Part shown: piece by piece, positions 34,172-42,262 of the stretch
How the letters are laid out: each line of letters starts with the position of its first letter
Numbering within the stretch: the stretch's first letter is position 1
Origin: Rhizorhabdus sp049889055
GTDB taxonomy: Bacteria; Pseudomonadota; Alphaproteobacteria; Sphingomonadales; Sphingomonadaceae
NCBI RefSeq assembly: GCF_049889055.1
Contig: NZ_JBLTWO010000007.1
Location: 171,671 to 235,670 of the forward strand
Direction of reading: 5' to 3'
Length of the DNA: 64,000 nt
Translations under genes and position numbers: made by a program
The notes under the pieces: generated by a model
Databases searched by the model: none
What the model was told of the DNA's origin: nothing
Seen by the model: only the letters and a program-made list of their open reading frames with translations

Positions 34172-34855
34172 TCAATCCGCGCGGAGATAGGCGAGGCACA
34201 TGCGGGCAAGTTCGCGCTTCATGGCTTGCCAATCATAGGCGTGCGCCGCCTCCCCGCTCGATCCGAGGCTGAGCTGGCGGGCAAGGGTCGCGAAGATCAC
34301 GTGATAGCCGGTCTGGGCCTTGACCACATGGTCATCATCGCCGTTCCCGCCAAACTCTTCCGCATAGGCCAGCATGGCCTGTGCCGCGTCACGCTCGGCG
34401 CGCATGGCGTGCTCCTTGCCCGGTATGGCGACCTGTGCATCGAACTCGGCGCGATTCATCGTCAGGCGCAACAGCGGCGCATGCTTGCGAAGCACTTCCG
34501 CATAGCCTCCGACATAGGCATAGATGAATGACGCGAGGTCCGGGCATTCGGCCTGCAATCGCTGCACCAGCCCGGTTTCCTCGGCGGCCAGAGCCTCGAG
34601 CGCTTCGGCGATCACGCCGCGCACCAGATTGTCCTTGCTCTCGAAGCGCAGATAGATCGACCCGATCGATACCTGACCGCGCTCGGAAACTTCCTGAAGC
34701 GTGAATTCCTCGTTACCGCGTTCCAGCATCAGATCGCGGGCGGCTTCGAGCATCCGGCGCAGCGATGCCAGCGAGCGTCCCTGCTGTGGTTTGCGGCTGA
34801 CATCCTCGACCGCGAAGGCCTTGCCCTCGTTCTTCTTTTTCACACTTCCAGGCAT
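34172..34855 (-). CDS. TetR/AcrR family regulator 1 of the glycoside regulon
   Basis: A 227-residue TetR-type repressor. A basic N-terminal extension (KKKNEGK) is followed by the HTH at about residues 30-80, with EEFTLQEVSERGQVSIGSIY and LRFESKDNLV. The C-terminal ligand-binding domain is helical. The recognition-helix segment VSIGSIY-x-RFE is almost the same as in the second TetR at 49.6 kb, so both may bind the repeated 20-bp palindrome. The ATG at MPGSVKKK is chosen over a longer frame without conserved residues. It lies 17 bp upstream of site B. The inducer is unknown, perhaps a glycoside or aglycone. Confidence 0.82.
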   Translation of the reverse strand: MPGSVKKKNEGKAFAVEDVSRKPQQGRSLASLRRMLEAARDLMLERGNEEFTLQEVSERGQVSIGSIYLRFESKDNLVRGVIAEALEALAAEETGLVQRLQAECPDLASFIYAYVGGYAEVLRKHAPLLRLTMNRAEFDAQVAIPGKEHAMRAERDAAQAMLAYAEEFGGNGDDDHVVKAQTGYHVIFATLARQLSLGSSGEAAHAYDWQAMKRELARMCLAYLRAD

Positions 34856-35084
34856 GACAGGCAGACCGTCCCGGCGTTCCAGGCGCAAGAGAGAGGCGTC
34901 GACATCAGGCTATCCGTTATCCTGTCAGCAAGCGGTCCATGCAGCACCGCGTCGAAGCTATGTGTGCAACCGCGAACGCCTGTCAAGGAGGCTGGCTTGG
35001 CATGCGGTTGACATCGGCCGGGTGCTGGCCGATGCCCACCCCCGGCCATCGCTGCCTGTTTGTCGGCGCGCGGGCCGCTTGCGA

Positions 35085-36293
35085 CTATGCCTGTACCATG
35101 TGCCGCCGGTGACCCGCCATGCTGATGGCCCCAGCCAGGACCGCACCGCCGAGGCCGACACAGCCCGTTACCAGAAATGCTCCCTGCATAGACCCGACAC
35201 TGGCATCGACCAAATGTATCAGTCGCGGCGATTGCGACTGGCCGAGAAAGAACGCCGCCGTCCACATTCCCATGCCGGTGCCCCGGTGGTGATAATCGAA
35301 CTTGCTCTGCGTCCAGTTGATCAGTGTCGGTACGGCCATTCCCGCTGCCGTCTGCTGCACGATCAGCGCGGCAGCCATCATCGCAGGGCTGGTCGCCATC
35401 CCGATGCCGACAAGGCCGAGGCCCATCAGGCTCAGGAAGGAAGCAATCTGAACGCTGTGGCGCTGATTGGACAGCAGCTTGAAGATCGCCGCGCCTGCGA
35501 GGATGAAGAACTGCGGGATGAAAATGATCGCTGCATAGGCCTGCGGCCCCTCTACCCCCACTTCGCGGAAAACCAGCGCGCCGTTGATGATGAAAACATA
35601 GTAGAGCATCGAACTGAACAACGTCACCGATGCTATCAGGATCAGATTCAGCGCCGGAAAGGGGCTCTTGGGGGTCTCGGTCTCTGCGGCGATGGTCACG
35701 CCCTTTTCGGCGGCCTTGCGCGGCTCGAACAGCCAGACGAACATCATCGCCCAGATCGGCAAGGCGACGAGGTAGACGAAGAACACCCCGTTCCATTGCA
35801 CCGTGGTTGCAAAGCCGACGATCAGCGCCACGAACCCGGCAAGAAAGGGGCCGAGCAGGCCTTGGAGGAACAGCCAGTTCTTGCGTCCCTTCTCGTCCCA
35901 GTAATCGCCGATCAGGGTGTTGACGACGGTCAGGATCCCGGCCTCCGATACGCCGAGCAACAGGCGCGAATAATAGATGTGGTCGAGATCGTTCAGCAGC
36001 AGCGGGGCAGACCCGAACGCGCCGTAAAGCGCGGTGCACACCAGCAGCAATTTGCGGCGGCCAAAACGGTCGACCAGCAGGCCCGCAAAGGGGGCAAGGA
36101 TCGCCATCGCCAGTCCCGGCGCTCCGATCATCGCGGGCACTTTGGCGCGCGCATCGGGATCCTCGGCAAAGTGCTGAATCATTGCGGGAACCGCGGGCCC
36201 CATCGCCACAATCGCGATGATCGGAAGAAACGCGGCCAGCACCACGATCACGCCTTGCGGTTTCAGGGTCAGATCCCTGAAAAAATTGGTCAT
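35085..36293 (-). CDS. MFS transporter
   Basis: A 402-residue major facilitator with about twelve helices. The MFS loop motif GLLVDRFGRRKLLLV follows TM2, and GVSEAGILTVVNTLIGDYW lies near TM4-5. It does not show the AAHS or GPH signature; the closest pattern is the general drug/sugar porter type. The ATG at MTNFFRDL is used; an upstream TTG frame extension is only eight codons. Operator site C lies 44-63 bp upstream, divergent from site D. It probably imports a pathway substrate or exports a product; the substrate is unknown. Confidence 0.8.
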   Translation of the reverse strand: MTNFFRDLTLKPQGVIVVLAAFLPIIAIVAMGPAVPAMIQHFAEDPDARAKVPAMIGAPGLAMAILAPFAGLLVDRFGRRKLLLVCTALYGAFGSAPLLLNDLDHIYYSRLLLGVSEAGILTVVNTLIGDYWDEKGRKNWLFLQGLLGPFLAGFVALIVGFATTVQWNGVFFVYLVALPIWAMMFVWLFEPRKAAEKGVTIAAETETPKSPFPALNLILIASVTLFSSMLYYVFIINGALVFREVGVEGPQAYAAIIFIPQFFILAGAAIFKLLSNQRHSVQIASFLSLMGLGLVGIGMATSPAMMAAALIVQQTAAGMAVPTLINWTQSKFDYHHRGTGMGMWTAAFFLGQSQSPRLIHLVDASVGSMQGAFLVTGCVGLGGAVLAGAISMAGHRRHMVQA

Positions 36294-36336
36294 TGCCTGC
36301 ACGCTTCTCTCTCCCAAGACACGAGCAATTCTTATT

Positions 36337-36356
36337 ATTAGAATATGTGTTCGGTT
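36337..36356. promoter_or_regulatory. Regulon operator site C
   Basis: ATTAGAAT-ATGT-GTTCGGTT. The left half-site is a perfect match to the consensus; the right half is degenerate. It is placed at the promoter of the minus-strand MFS gene. Confidence 0.55.
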
Positions 36357-36448
36357 TTATGAGGCTTTCCCGGCTCGGTCAAGCCTGCAAGCGAAGACGG
36401 CTGCACTCCGCCCGAGCGAACTGGCATTGACCGAATGGCTTGTGCTAA

Positions 36449-36468
36449 AATAGAATGAATATTTCAAA
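36449..36468. promoter_or_regulatory. Regulon operator site D
   Basis: AATAGAAT-GAAT-ATTTCAAA, 20 bp upstream of the Gfo/Idh/MocA gene. The left half-site is near-perfect and the right half keeps five of eight consensus bases. With site C it forms a divergent pair 112 bp apart. Confidence 0.6.
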
Positions 36469-36487
36469 AGTACGGCATGGGAGCGGG

Positions 36488-37609
36488 ATGGTGTTGCGGC
36501 GGTTGCGCATGGGGATGATTGGCGGCGGGCCGGGTTCGTTCATAGGTCCGATCCACCGAATCGCCGCGGAAATGGACCGCGAGATCGAACTGGTCGCGGG
36601 CTGCTTCTCGAGCGACCCGGCCAGAAGCCGCGCAGCGGCCGACAGCTATCGCACTGACCCGGCGCGCGCCTATCCCGATCTCGACGCCATGTTCACGGCC
36701 GAGCGCGCGCGGGATGACGGGATCGATTTCGTCGCTGTGGTCAGTCCCAATCACCACCATCTGCCGGCAGCCCGCGCGGCGCTCGCAGCGGGCGTTCCGG
36801 TGCTCAGCGACAAGCCTGCGACGGCCACTCTGGCCGAAGCGCGCGAACTGGCCGGGTGCGTTACTGCGGCGGGCCTGCCCTATGCGCTTACCCACACATA
36901 TACGGGCTACCCGCTGGTGCGAGAGGCGCGGGCACGGATTGCGGCGGGCGCGATCGGTACCGTGCGCAAGCTGGTAGTCGAATATCCGCAAGGCTGGCTG
37001 GCAGGCGAAGCGGCGGGCAAGCAGGCTGAATGGCGCACTGATCCCGCCCGCTCCGGCCCGGGCGGCTGCATCGGCGACATCGGCACGCACGCTTTTCAGC
37101 TTGCCGAATTTGTCACCGGGTCGAAGGCGGTCGAGTTGCTCGCCGATCTTGCCGCCGTGGTGCCGGGACGGGCGGTCGACGATGATTGCACCGTTCTGCT
37201 GCGCTATGACAACGGCGCGCGCGGGGTGCTGCTAGCGAGCCAGATCGAAGTCGGCGAGATGAACGGGCTGCGCATCCGCGTCTATGGCGACAGGGGCGGG
37301 CTGCTGTGGCGGCAGGAAGTGCCGAATACGCTGACGATTCACAGCCTCGACGGGCGGACCGAAATCGTCCACGCAGGCGGGTCGCAGCTTGGCTCTGATG
37401 CCGCCAGCCGGACTCGCACGCCCACCGGCCATCCCGAGGGATATCTCGAAGCCTTCGCCAACATCTACCGCGATTTTGCCGCTGTGTTGCGCGGCGAACC
37501 TGCGCCGCTCTTGCCGGGGATCGGCGATGCCCTCCGCGGCATGACCTTTATCGACACCGCAGTGCGCGCCAGCCGGGACAAGGCCGGCTGGGTGCCGCTC
37601 ACCGTCTGA
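36488..37609 (+). CDS. Gfo/Idh/MocA family oxidoreductase
   Basis: A 373-residue NAD(P)-dependent sugar dehydrogenase-like enzyme. The N-terminal Rossmann motif is RMGMIGGGPGSFIGPIHR, the catalytic-lysine motif is LSDKPATATLAEA (EKP-like, here DKP), and GGCIGDIGTHAFQLAEFV carries the conserved Asp/His pair. The ATG at MVLRRLRMG is favoured by GGGAG five bases upstream. It is followed by a TIM-barrel gene. Such dehydrogenase plus TIM-barrel pairs oxidise or reduce C3 of glycosides or free sugars in 3-keto-glycoside pathways. It may interconvert glucose and 3-ketoglucose after deglycosylation; this is inference. Confidence 0.82.
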   Translation: MVLRRLRMGMIGGGPGSFIGPIHRIAAEMDREIELVAGCFSSDPARSRAAADSYRTDPARAYPDLDAMFTAERARDDGIDFVAVVSPNHHHLPAARAALAAGVPVLSDKPATATLAEARELAGCVTAAGLPYALTHTYTGYPLVREARARIAAGAIGTVRKLVVEYPQGWLAGEAAGKQAEWRTDPARSGPGGCIGDIGTHAFQLAEFVTGSKAVELLADLAAVVPGRAVDDDCTVLLRYDNGARGVLLASQIEVGEMNGLRIRVYGDRGGLLWRQEVPNTLTIHSLDGRTEIVHAGGSQLGSDAASRTRTPTGHPEGYLEAFANIYRDFAAVLRGEPAPLLPGIGDALRGMTFIDTAVRASRDKAGWVPLTV

Positions 37610-37623
37610 AAGGATTGCCTTAC

Positions 37624-38679
37624 ATGAAGACCATCAAGGGACCGGCGATCTTCCTCGCCCAGTTCGCCGGGGATGCAGCGCCGTACAACAGCCTGGACGG
37701 CATCGCCGACTGGGTCGCGGGAATGGGCTACAAGGGCATCCAGATCCCCAGCTGGGACGCGCGCCTGTTCGATCTGACACTGGCGGCGGAGAGCCAGACC
37801 TATTGCGACGAGATCAAGGGGATGCTCGCCGACAAGGGGCTTGCGATCACTGAGCTTTCGACTCACTTGCAAGGGCAGCTGGTGGCGGTCCATCCCGCCT
37901 TTGACGCACAGTTCGACGGCTTTGCTCCCCCTGAAGTGCACGGCAATCCCAAGGCGCGGCAGGAATGGGCGGTGGCGCAGGTCAAGAACGCCGCCATCGC
38001 CAGCCGACGCCTGGGCCTTACCGCCCATGCGACCTTTTCCGGGGCGCTCGCCTGGCCCTATTTCTACCCCTGGCCCGCGCGTCCTGCCGGGCTGGTCGAG
38101 GACGCCTTCGACGAGCTCGCCCGGCGCTGGAAACCGATCCTCGATGTGTTCGACGAGAACGGAGTCGATGCGGCCTACGAAATCCACCCCGGCGAGGACC
38201 TGCACGACGGGGTGACCTTCGAGATGTTCCTCGAGCGGGTCGGAAACCACCCGCGCGCCAATATTCTCTACGATCCCAGCCACTTCGTGCTGCAACAGCT
38301 CGATTATCTCGCCTTTATCGACATCTACCGCGAGCGGATCAAATGCTTCCACGTGAAGGATGCCGAATTCCGCCCCAATGGCCGTAGCGGAGTCTATGGT
38401 GGGTATCAGTCCTGGGTTGACCGGCCGGGTCGGTTCCGCAGTCTGGGTGACGGGCAGGTCGATTTTCCGGCGATCTTCAGCAAGATGGCCGCCAACGCTT
38501 TCGACGGCTGGGCGGTGCTGGAATGGGAATGCGCGCTGAAGCATCCCGAACAAGGGGCAGCGGAAGGAGCGCCCTTCATCGCCCGCCACATCATCCGGGT
38601 GACCGAACACGCCTTCGACGACTTCGCCGCCGGCGGGGCCGACCGCGCGCTCAATCGCACGCTGATGGGGATCGACTGA
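37624..38679 (+). CDS. Sugar phosphate isomerase/epimerase-fold (TIM-barrel) protein
   Basis: A 351-residue AP-endonuclease-2/xylose-isomerase-like TIM barrel. Metal-binding candidates are Glu in DAAYEIHPGED, Asp/His in LYDPSHFVLQ, His in IKCFHVKDAEF and Glu in AVLEWECAL. It is longer than the copies in the C-deglycosidase pairs and lacks an adjacent beta-subunit gene, so it is likely an isomerase, or a 3-keto-sugar lyase/hydratase working with the Gfo/Idh partner 14 bp upstream. AAGGA precedes the ATG; a TTG three codons earlier is possible. Confidence 0.78.
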   Translation: MKTIKGPAIFLAQFAGDAAPYNSLDGIADWVAGMGYKGIQIPSWDARLFDLTLAAESQTYCDEIKGMLADKGLAITELSTHLQGQLVAVHPAFDAQFDGFAPPEVHGNPKARQEWAVAQVKNAAIASRRLGLTAHATFSGALAWPYFYPWPARPAGLVEDAFDELARRWKPILDVFDENGVDAAYEIHPGEDLHDGVTFEMFLERVGNHPRANILYDPSHFVLQQLDYLAFIDIYRERIKCFHVKDAEFRPNGRSGVYGGYQSWVDRPGRFRSLGDGQVDFPAIFSKMAANAFDGWAVLEWECALKHPEQGAAEGAPFIARHIIRVTEHAFDDFAAGGADRALNRTLMGID

Positions 38680-38700
38680 GGCTATTCCGCCGGGCAGGGA

Positions 38701-39546
38701 TCAATCGCCGGTCCCGGCCCGGATCCGGCCGATGTCCTCGGCTGACAGATTGCGGATGCGTATGTTGCGGAAGGTGATCTCCGCCGCCTCGAATTCGAGC
38801 GCGATCCGGCCGCTGGTCAGGGGCTGGCCGTTGCGGTTGATGATCTTGAACAGGGTGTTGACGATGCGTCCGTTGACCAGATGGGCGGCCTGATCGTCAA
38901 AAGCGTAGAGATCGAGCGTGTTCCACCCGCCCAGCCGTTCATAGGGGCCCGAATGCGGGAGCCATTGCCGGGCGAGGTCGCCCGCCACGACCGGCTCCTT
39001 GTAAACGGTTGGCAGGCCAGGGAAGAAATTTGGCCACAGCGGGGTGCCGCCCAGCAGAATGCCCTGCACGGCACGGGTGTTGACGGTGACGGCCGAGCCG
39101 ACATCGCCTTCCTGCACCTGATATTCCACACAGTCGGGGAACAGCCGGTCCCGTTCCGGCCCCATATGATACAGGATGCCGCTGTTGCGCCGCTGCAAGG
39201 TGCGGGGCGCAAAGCGGCGGGCACCCCATTTATATTGTAGCTGGAGGTGGTAGTTGGCGCAGGCTTCACGCGTGGCGATATGACCGAAGCTCGCCTTGGC
39301 AGGCCCGTTGAAGGCGGGACCCAGCATGTGGATCAGGCCCCCGCTCCGAAATTGCACCGCCCGGTGTGCATCGCCAAGGCCGGTGCCCTCCTGCCATATC
39401 GTCCACTCACCGGCTTGCCTCTCGCCGAACAGAGGCCGCCAACCGGACAGCTCGGCAGCGTCCCGCGCGAAAGCCGGCCGCTGCACAGCACCGGCTGCCG
39501 CAGTGGCGGCGATCCCAGCCAGAAGCGCGCGGCGATCCATGATCAT
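38701..39546 (-). CDS. Tat/Sec-exported DUF1080 (3-keto-glycoside hydrolase-like) protein
   Basis: A 281-residue protein. The N terminus MDRRALLAGIAATAAAGAV resembles a twin-arginine signal, and a concanavalin-like DUF1080 domain follows. Typical segments are GWRPLFGERQAGEWTIW, the YHLQLQYKWG strand, RRNSGILYHM and CVEYQVQEGDVGS; the last part WNTLDLYAF ... IALEFEAAEITFRNIRI is the family ending. DUF1080 proteins hydrolyse 3-keto-disaccharides and 3-keto-glucosides. It is third in the operon after the second C-deglycosidase-like pair. A periplasmic site of action fits the Tat-linked GMC dehydrogenase at 45 kb. Confidence 0.82.
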   Translation of the reverse strand: MIMDRRALLAGIAATAAAGAVQRPAFARDAAELSGWRPLFGERQAGEWTIWQEGTGLGDAHRAVQFRSGGLIHMLGPAFNGPAKASFGHIATREACANYHLQLQYKWGARRFAPRTLQRRNSGILYHMGPERDRLFPDCVEYQVQEGDVGSAVTVNTRAVQGILLGGTPLWPNFFPGLPTVYKEPVVAGDLARQWLPHSGPYERLGGWNTLDLYAFDDQAAHLVNGRIVNTLFKIINRNGQPLTSGRIALEFEAAEITFRNIRIRNLSAEDIGRIRAGTGD

Positions 39547-39583
39547 GTCAGCTTACGCCCTGGCCGTTGGGCGATTCGCCCCG

Positions 39584-39958
39584 TCACGCGGCCAGCGCCA
39601 GTTCCCTGGTGGCCGACAATGTGGGAACGAAGGGCAGGTAGGAAATGCGCTTGCGCACCCCGACCGTGACCTTGTGCGGACCGGGCGCAAGTTCTGTACC
39701 GAGAACACTGACCAGCGCCTTCTCCCCGAAGTTCCAGCGGTTGTCGTAGCAGTTTTCCATCTCGTCCAGCGTATAGGTCTTGCCGCGCACGGTGAAGCGG
39801 ACCGCCTCGCGCGGGTATGCAACGCCATCCACAGTGACGGCGATGTCCTCCACCATCGACAGCCCGAGACCGCGGTAATAGGGCAGGCGGACTTCCAGCG
39901 CGAAGCCCCCTTCGACAGCTGCGAGGCTGCCGGCGACGATCATTTTGTGGTCCATCAT
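39584..39958 (-). CDS. C-glycoside deglycosidase beta-subunit-like protein (DUF6379), copy 2
   Basis: A 124-residue beta-sandwich protein with the clearest family match. LPYYRGLGLSMVEDIAVTVDG, the RFTVRGKTYTLDEMENC turn, DNRWNFGEKALV and the final RKRISYLPFVP are the conserved landmarks. It lies 14 bp after the TIM-barrel gene in the same operon. In known CarC/DgpC proteins this subunit packs on the TIM barrel and is required for activity. No signal peptide, so the complex is cytosolic. Two ATG codons start it (MMDHK); either may be used. Confidence 0.82.
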   Translation of the reverse strand: MMDHKMIVAGSLAAVEGGFALEVRLPYYRGLGLSMVEDIAVTVDGVAYPREAVRFTVRGKTYTLDEMENCYDNRWNFGEKALVSVLGTELAPGPHKVTVGVRKRISYLPFVPTLSATRELALAA

Positions 39959-39972
39959 GGCCAGGAGTCTCC

Positions 39973-40995
39973 TCAGGCAGCCAGGGGGGTCTTGAGGGCG
40001 GGCATTTCGGTCTCACCCAGCAGGCGGGAAAGCATCACCTGCTGGCGGCGCACCTGTTCGACCGAGTTGGGTTCCTCCACATCCTCGATCCAGCGGTTGC
40101 CTTCATATTCCGAGCAGATGTAGCCGGTGTATCCGCCTAGCTTCAGCACCCTCACGATCTCGTCATAGGGAATGCTGGGTTCGACATAGTCTTCGGTCAT
40201 CTCGTAGAACTTGCCATGGATGTTGTGGATGCGCGGCATGTAATCGAGCATCCGCTTGGGCTCGAACGCGGCGTTGTGGCGCAGGGTTTCGGCCATGGCG
40301 ATGGCAGGGCCGGTGCCGCCCATGTCGCGGACGTTGAGGATCACATATTCCGAAAGGACGCGGTCTTCATAGGCCTTTTCGATATAGTCGGCGATGTTGG
40401 CGGGCACGCCGATGCGCATGAATTTTTCCTTCCATACGCGCGGGAAGCTGAACAGGAACATGCCCATGTCCGGCAGGAAACCGAGTGCGTCAGAACCCGA
40501 TTTCTCGAAGGCTTCGGCGTGGCGGATGATCCAGGGATGGTCGAAATGCAGCGGCGCGTGCACTTCGATCAGGATCTTGATGCCCTTCTCCTCGGCGTAG
40601 GGCGCTGCCGCGACCAGCACTTCGGGCGCGATCGAGACCAGCGCGCGGATGAACTTCATCCCCAGCATGGCACCGAAGTCGATGTCCTTCTTCACGCTCG
40701 CCACCTGCTCGTCGAAGGGCATGGGGCGACCCTTGTAGCGCTTGTAGTCGAGCATGAAGTCGTGACTGATAGCGACGCCGCCGTGGCGCGCCATGCTGTC
40801 ATGCCAGGCTGCGATATCGGCATCATCGATCCCGCATTCAGGCCAGCCCCAGAAAGACTGCTCGCCGATCACCTCGATCCCGTTCGCGCCCAGCTCGCAC
40901 GAGATGCGGATGCAATCGTCGCGCGTCAGCGTGCCGTCGAAGGTGTCGTTCTGATAGGAATAGAGGCTGACGCCTCGCTTGATCTGACTGGTCAT
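39973..40995 (-). CDS. TIM-barrel C-deglycosidase alpha-subunit-like protein, copy 2
   Basis: A 340-residue TIM barrel. Predicted metal ligands are E144 (LIEVHAP), D176 (FLPDMGMF), H260 (NIHGKFYEM) and E296 (CSEYEGNRW). The start IKRGVSLYSYQ and the ending SEYEGNRWIEDVEEPNSVEQ are shared with copy 3 at 58 kb, so the two are paralogues. With the following DUF6379 gene it forms a CarB/CarC-like pair. The ATG at MTSQIKRG is chosen over a 34-codon extension that crosses the promoter. Operator site E is about 100 bp upstream. Confidence 0.8.
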   Translation of the reverse strand: MTSQIKRGVSLYSYQNDTFDGTLTRDDCIRISCELGANGIEVIGEQSFWGWPECGIDDADIAAWHDSMARHGGVAISHDFMLDYKRYKGRPMPFDEQVASVKKDIDFGAMLGMKFIRALVSIAPEVLVAAAPYAEEKGIKILIEVHAPLHFDHPWIIRHAEAFEKSGSDALGFLPDMGMFLFSFPRVWKEKFMRIGVPANIADYIEKAYEDRVLSEYVILNVRDMGGTGPAIAMAETLRHNAAFEPKRMLDYMPRIHNIHGKFYEMTEDYVEPSIPYDEIVRVLKLGGYTGYICSEYEGNRWIEDVEEPNSVEQVRRQQVMLSRLLGETEMPALKTPLAA

Positions 40996-41096
40996 TGTCG
41001 CCCTCTCCACATTTGGGTCAAATTGTCGGAAGGCGGGCCAGAACGGGCCGGTTTTGAACGGCTGGTTCTGAATTCTCTCCCTGGGGCATGCGCCCA

Positions 41097-41116
41097 ATTA
41101 GAATATTTATTCGTAT
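41097..41116. promoter_or_regulatory. Regulon operator site E
   Basis: ATTAGAAT-ATTT-ATTCGTAT. The left half is perfect and the right half has six of eight consensus bases. It lies upstream of the minus-strand copy-2 deglycosidase operon. Confidence 0.7.
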
Positions 41117-41158
41117 AAACATGCGCGGTGGTCAAGGCCTGAGACATGCCCTTGCCCA

Positions 41159-41178
41159 AATAGAATTAAAGTACTATT
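41159..41178. promoter_or_regulatory. Regulon operator site F
   Basis: AATAGAAT-TAAA-GTACTATT, 62 bp from site E, upstream of the plus-strand small membrane protein and isomerase genes. The left half is near-perfect; the right half keeps five of eight consensus bases. Confidence 0.6.
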
Positions 41179-41209
41179 TTCAGTGTAATCTCGGAGGGGA
41201 AAAGGGTAG

Positions 41210-41425
41210 ATGCCAATGCGTCGCCTGCTGGCGATATGGCGCGGGCGCCGGCGGCCTATCGCTGTCGCTGCGGCCCTGCTGCTGATCGTCAATCAACGGA
41301 TTCCGGGCGCCGTCCATCGGTCGCGCAGAGAGACGGATGCGATGACCCAGAATGCGATCATCATTCCCATGTTCGCACTGGTGTTCGCACTGGTCGTTGC
41401 GGTTGCACGAAAGCAGACGCCCTGA
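41210..41425 (+). CDS. Small predicted membrane protein (71 aa)
   Basis: A short open frame begins with ATG after GGAGGGG and a second purine stretch. It encodes an arginine-rich N terminus, a hydrophobic segment (PIAVAAALLLIV) and a C-terminal hydrophobic helix (NAIIIPMFALVFALVVAVA). It lies between operator F and the TIM-barrel isomerase, so it could be the first gene of that unit. The last 27 residues could also start at an internal ATG. There is no family recognition; the MTQNAIIIP start faintly recalls MAPEG proteins. It may be non-coding. Confidence 0.4.
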   Translation: MPMRRLLAIWRGRRRPIAVAAALLLIVNQRIPGAVHRSRRETDAMTQNAIIIPMFALVFALVVAVARKQTP

Positions 41426-41478
41426 CCCTTTTCCAGCGCCTCGGAACCTGTCCGTCTTGCTACCAAGGAAAACCGCTC

Positions 41479-42252
41479 ATGCCTTTCGAATTCAGCGTCA
41501 GCCTCGAATATATGTTCCACGAAGCCGGCGATCGGCTGGAAGATCGCATGGCTGCAGCTGCTGCGGCGGGCTTCCGGAAAGTCGAGATCTTCACCACCGC
41601 CAACCGCGATGTGTCCAGCCTCAAGGCGGCGCTGGCTGCGACGGGGTGCGAGTTGCTCGCCACGGTTACCGATCCCCGCATTGCGCTGGTCATGGCCGAC
41701 CAGCATGACCGTTTCCGCGAGATGTTCGCGCAGGCCGCAGCCGAGGCGGCCGAGCTTGGGGCGCAGGCGATCGTTGTACCTTCGGGCATTGCGGTGCCCT
41801 ACATGAAGCGCCCCGCACAGCTCGACATCGTCGCCGGAGCCATTGCCAGCATCGTGCCCGTCGCCGAGGCGCACGGGCTCACCATCTTGCTGGAGTCGGT
41901 CAACACCCGCGTCGATCATCCCGGCGTGCTGTTCGGCATGACCGAAGACGCGGTGGCGGTGATCGAGAAGATCGGCAGCCCGCATGTCATGCTGCTGTAT
42001 GACGTCTATCATTCTGTCACCGAGCGCGAGGATCCCTTCACGGTTCTGCCCAAGGTCGCGAAGCACCTCGGCCACATCCAGATCGCCGATGCGCCGGGCC
42101 GGGGGGAGCCGGGATCGGGCAAGATCGACTGGGCGGCAATCCTCAAGCTGATCGAGGAAGTCGGCTACACCGGACCGATCGGCCTCGAACTGAGCCCGGC
42201 AGATAGCGATACCGCCGCTGCACTCGCCTCGATCAGGACGCTCGCTGCATAA
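41479..42252 (+). CDS. Hydroxypyruvate isomerase-like TIM-barrel protein
   Basis: A 257-residue sugar isomerase-fold protein. It begins FEFSVSLEYMFHEAGDRLED, and the metal ligands are expected at Glu in ILLESVNTR, Asp/His in LLYDVYHSVTERED, His in GHIQIADAPGRGEPGSG and Glu in PIGLELSP. The Hyi/OtnI pattern (DAPGR-x-EPG-x-G) is clear. It would interconvert a keto/aldo acid or keto sugar derived from the cleaved glycoside. AAGGAAA precedes the ATG. It is controlled together with the preceding small open frame from operator F. Confidence 0.8.
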   Translation: MPFEFSVSLEYMFHEAGDRLEDRMAAAAAAGFRKVEIFTTANRDVSSLKAALAATGCELLATVTDPRIALVMADQHDRFREMFAQAAAEAAELGAQAIVVPSGIAVPYMKRPAQLDIVAGAIASIVPVAEAHGLTILLESVNTRVDHPGVLFGMTEDAVAVIEKIGSPHVMLLYDVYHSVTEREDPFTVLPKVAKHLGHIQIADAPGRGEPGSGKIDWAAILKLIEEVGYTGPIGLELSPADSDTAAALASIRTLAA

Positions 42253-42262
42253 CGCCTGGCCG

